Part shown: in pieces, positions 63,112 to 64,000 of the stretch
Layout of the letters: each line of letters opens with the position of its first letter
Position numbering within the stretch: the stretch's first letter is position 1
Source of the DNA: FEN-299 sp963727765
GTDB lineage: Bacteria > Acidobacteriota > Vicinamibacteria > Vicinamibacterales > Fen-181
Length of the DNA: 64,000 bases
Assembly: GCA_963727765.1 (NCBI GenBank)
Contig: CAVSGZ010000013.1
Span: 62,001 to 126,000, forward strand
Direction of reading: 5' to 3'
Program-made: the position numbers and the translations under genes
Notes under the pieces: model-generated
The model's input: only the letters and a program-made list of their open reading frames with translations
What the model was told of the DNA's origin: nothing
The model's database searches: none

Positions 63112-63512
63112 TGGTGGCCTACATCGACGGCGGGTCCCGCGGCAATCCCGGGCCGGCCGGATTCGGCGTGCGCATCGAGGATGGCCGAGGCTCGCTCGTC
63201 GAGGAGTGGCATGGCGCGCTCGGCGTCGCCACCAACAACGTCGCCGAGTACCGCGGGCTGCTCGCCGCGCTGACCTGGGCCGTCGAGCACGGCGTGCAGG
63301 CCCTCGAAGTCAGGTCCGACTCCCAGCTTCTGGTCCGGCAGATGCTCGGCCTCTACCGCGTCAAGAACGCGGGACTTCTTCCGTTGTTCAAGGAAGCGCG
63401 CGGGCTGGCCGCCCGCATTCCGCGCGTCCGCTTCACGCACGTCCGGCGCGAGCAGAACACCGAAGCCGACCGCCTCGCCAATGAGGCGATGGACGGCCCC
63501 GACGACAATTAG
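63111..63512 (+). CDS. rnhA: Ribonuclease HI
   Basis: 133 residues from ATG 63111, overlapping the previous stop by 1 nt. Catalytic set: Asp in AYIDGGSRGNPGPAG (~5), Glu in EYRGLLAAL (~44), Asp in VRSDSQLLV (~66) and Asp in EADRLANEAMD (~123). It cleaves the RNA strand of RNA-DNA hybrids. Shorter than E. coli RNase HI because the basic handle loop is missing, as in the archaeal/Gram-positive short forms. The zinc-ribbon/RNase HI pair recurs in many bacteria (general knowledge). Confidence 0.92.
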   Translation: MVAYIDGGSRGNPGPAGFGVRIEDGRGSLVEEWHGALGVATNNVAEYRGLLAALTWAVEHGVQALEVRSDSQLLVRQMLGLYRVKNAGLLPLFKEARGLAARIPRVRFTHVRREQNTEADRLANEAMDGPDDN

Positions 63513-63514
63513 CC

Positions 63515-63565
63515 GCGTCCGGGCTTCAGGCTCTGGCGTCGGGCCTCTCGCCTCACGGCTTTCGC
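63515..63565. repeat. Heptanucleotide repeat after rnhA
   Basis: Degenerate 7-mers cgggctt, caggctc, tggcgtc, gggcctc, tcgcctc, acggctt, tcgcgtc between 63518 and 63566. It straddles the stop of the last gene. Confidence 0.7.
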
Positions 63566-64000
63566 GTCACCACGACGTGCAGCGTCACCGTCCCATCGAG
63601 AAACTGCTTCAGGTTCAGCTCCCACATCCCATCCCGGAACGACGCCCCCGGCGCGACGATTGCCGCTTGGGGCGGGTACGGACGGCGAAACCCACTCGAC
63701 GGCTCCGGGAGGAGCACCCCCGCCGCCTCGCCGAGCGCGGCCCGGTAATCCAGTTGCCCATCCCCGCCGACGCCGGACCCGACCCACGACAGCTGGCGAT
63801 GGGCCCGCAGCGCCACCTCGACAAACCCGTCGTCACGGAGGCGGCCCAACACCGTGCCCGTGACCTCCAGGCGGAGGGGGCTGACCGCGACGTCGCGTGC
63901 GCTCTGCTCCAGGGCCCATTCCATGGCATCGAAGCGGAAGGGGGTTTGCACGCCGGAGTGGGCCGTCAACTGTTGGTGTTCCCACCGGTGTCCCAGTCGG
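63553..64000 (-). CDS. Protein of unknown function, C-terminal part (5' end outside window)
   Basis: About 149 residues are visible; the frame stays open to the right edge (LGHRWEHQQLTAHSG...). The sequence FVEVALRAHRQLSWVGSG and DGMWELNLKQFLDGTVTLHVVVTRKP looks like the end of a beta-rich extracellular or periplasmic domain. No family recognised. Convergent with rnhA, with the heptamer repeat between them. A TTG at 63967-63969 is an internal start candidate but probably not the true one. Confidence 0.65.
   Translation of the reverse strand, partial: RLGHRWEHQQLTAHSGVQTPFRFDAMEWALEQSARDVAVSPLRLEVTGTVLGRLRDDGFVEVALRAHRQLSWVGSGVGGDGQLDYRAALGEAAGVLLPEPSSGFRRPYPPQAAIVAPGASFRDGMWELNLKQFLDGTVTLHVVVTRKP

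Overview
The window looks like a chromosomal segment of a high-GC, Gram-negative-type bacterium. The best guess is an acidobacterium of the Vicinamibacteria kind. This is inferred from gene content and style, not from a marker gene: an outer membrane is implied by TonB/ExbBD and an LptD-like protein, there are long Ala/Pro/Gly-rich secreted proteins, an S9 peptidase with Gly-rich inserts, a HEAT-cyclophilin lipoprotein, and many GTG/TTG starts. Nearly all of it is core or housekeeping sequence. I see no phage, transposase, integrase, CRISPR array or rRNA. The only RNA gene is one CAT-anticodon tRNA.

Layout. 0-1.1 kb: the 3' part of an M28 peptidase. 1.3-3.8 kb (minus): tonB-exbB-exbD-exbD behind a near-perfect sigma-70 promoter. 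4.1-6.6 kb (minus): membrane pyrophosphatase. 6.7-12.3 kb (minus): a tight operon tgt-yajC-secD-secF-uppP-DUF502. 12.4-14.7 kb (plus): ddl and a TPR protein. 14.8-15.2 kb: a self-contained promoter-to-terminator unit carrying a 17-residue lysine-rich peptide. 15.2-18.1 kb (minus): HEAT/cyclophilin lipoprotein and a deoxynucleoside kinase. 18.2-30.9 kb (plus): a long co-directional run accD-folC-lptD, then rmlA-rmlC-rmlB and a nucleotide-sugar reductase, then an epimerase, a fused phytol-kinase/phytyl-phosphate-kinase-like protein, a UbiA prenyltransferase and a membrane glycosyltransferase. 30.9-37.2 kb: htpX, small unknowns, a GH27 alpha-galactosidase, the S9 peptidase and a ComEA-like protein. 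37.4-45 kb: rlmI, rpiB, a DinG-type helicase, a TPR protein, yggS, divIVA and hutI. 45-49.6 kb (minus): lepB, lepA and a processive GT2. 49.7-56.6 kb (plus): larB, mutS2, dnaG, rpoD. 57.4-60.2 kb (minus): TlpA-like, rhodanese and a DHA2 efflux pump. 60.3-64 kb: an ABC exporter, the tRNA, a zinc-ribbon protein, RNase HI and the end of an unknown gene.

How it works together. Many genes serve the envelope: protein export (SecDF/YajC, LepB), undecaprenyl-phosphate recycling (UppP), peptidoglycan (Ddl), outer-membrane assembly (LptD-like), TonB energisation and dTDP-deoxysugar supply. The 26.4-30.9 kb block adds a predicted prenol-salvage and prenyl-transfer route, which is the most interesting metabolic proposal here.

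Two cautions. First, six conserved genes are split by seven single-base frame breaks, six of which fit one extra base. This points to residual long-read error more than to decay, so the affected genes are probably intact in the organism. Second, degenerate 7-bp tandem repeats recur between genes and once inside tgt, and at least four genes carry a -10-like hexamer exactly 6 nt before the start codon, suggesting leaderless transcripts.
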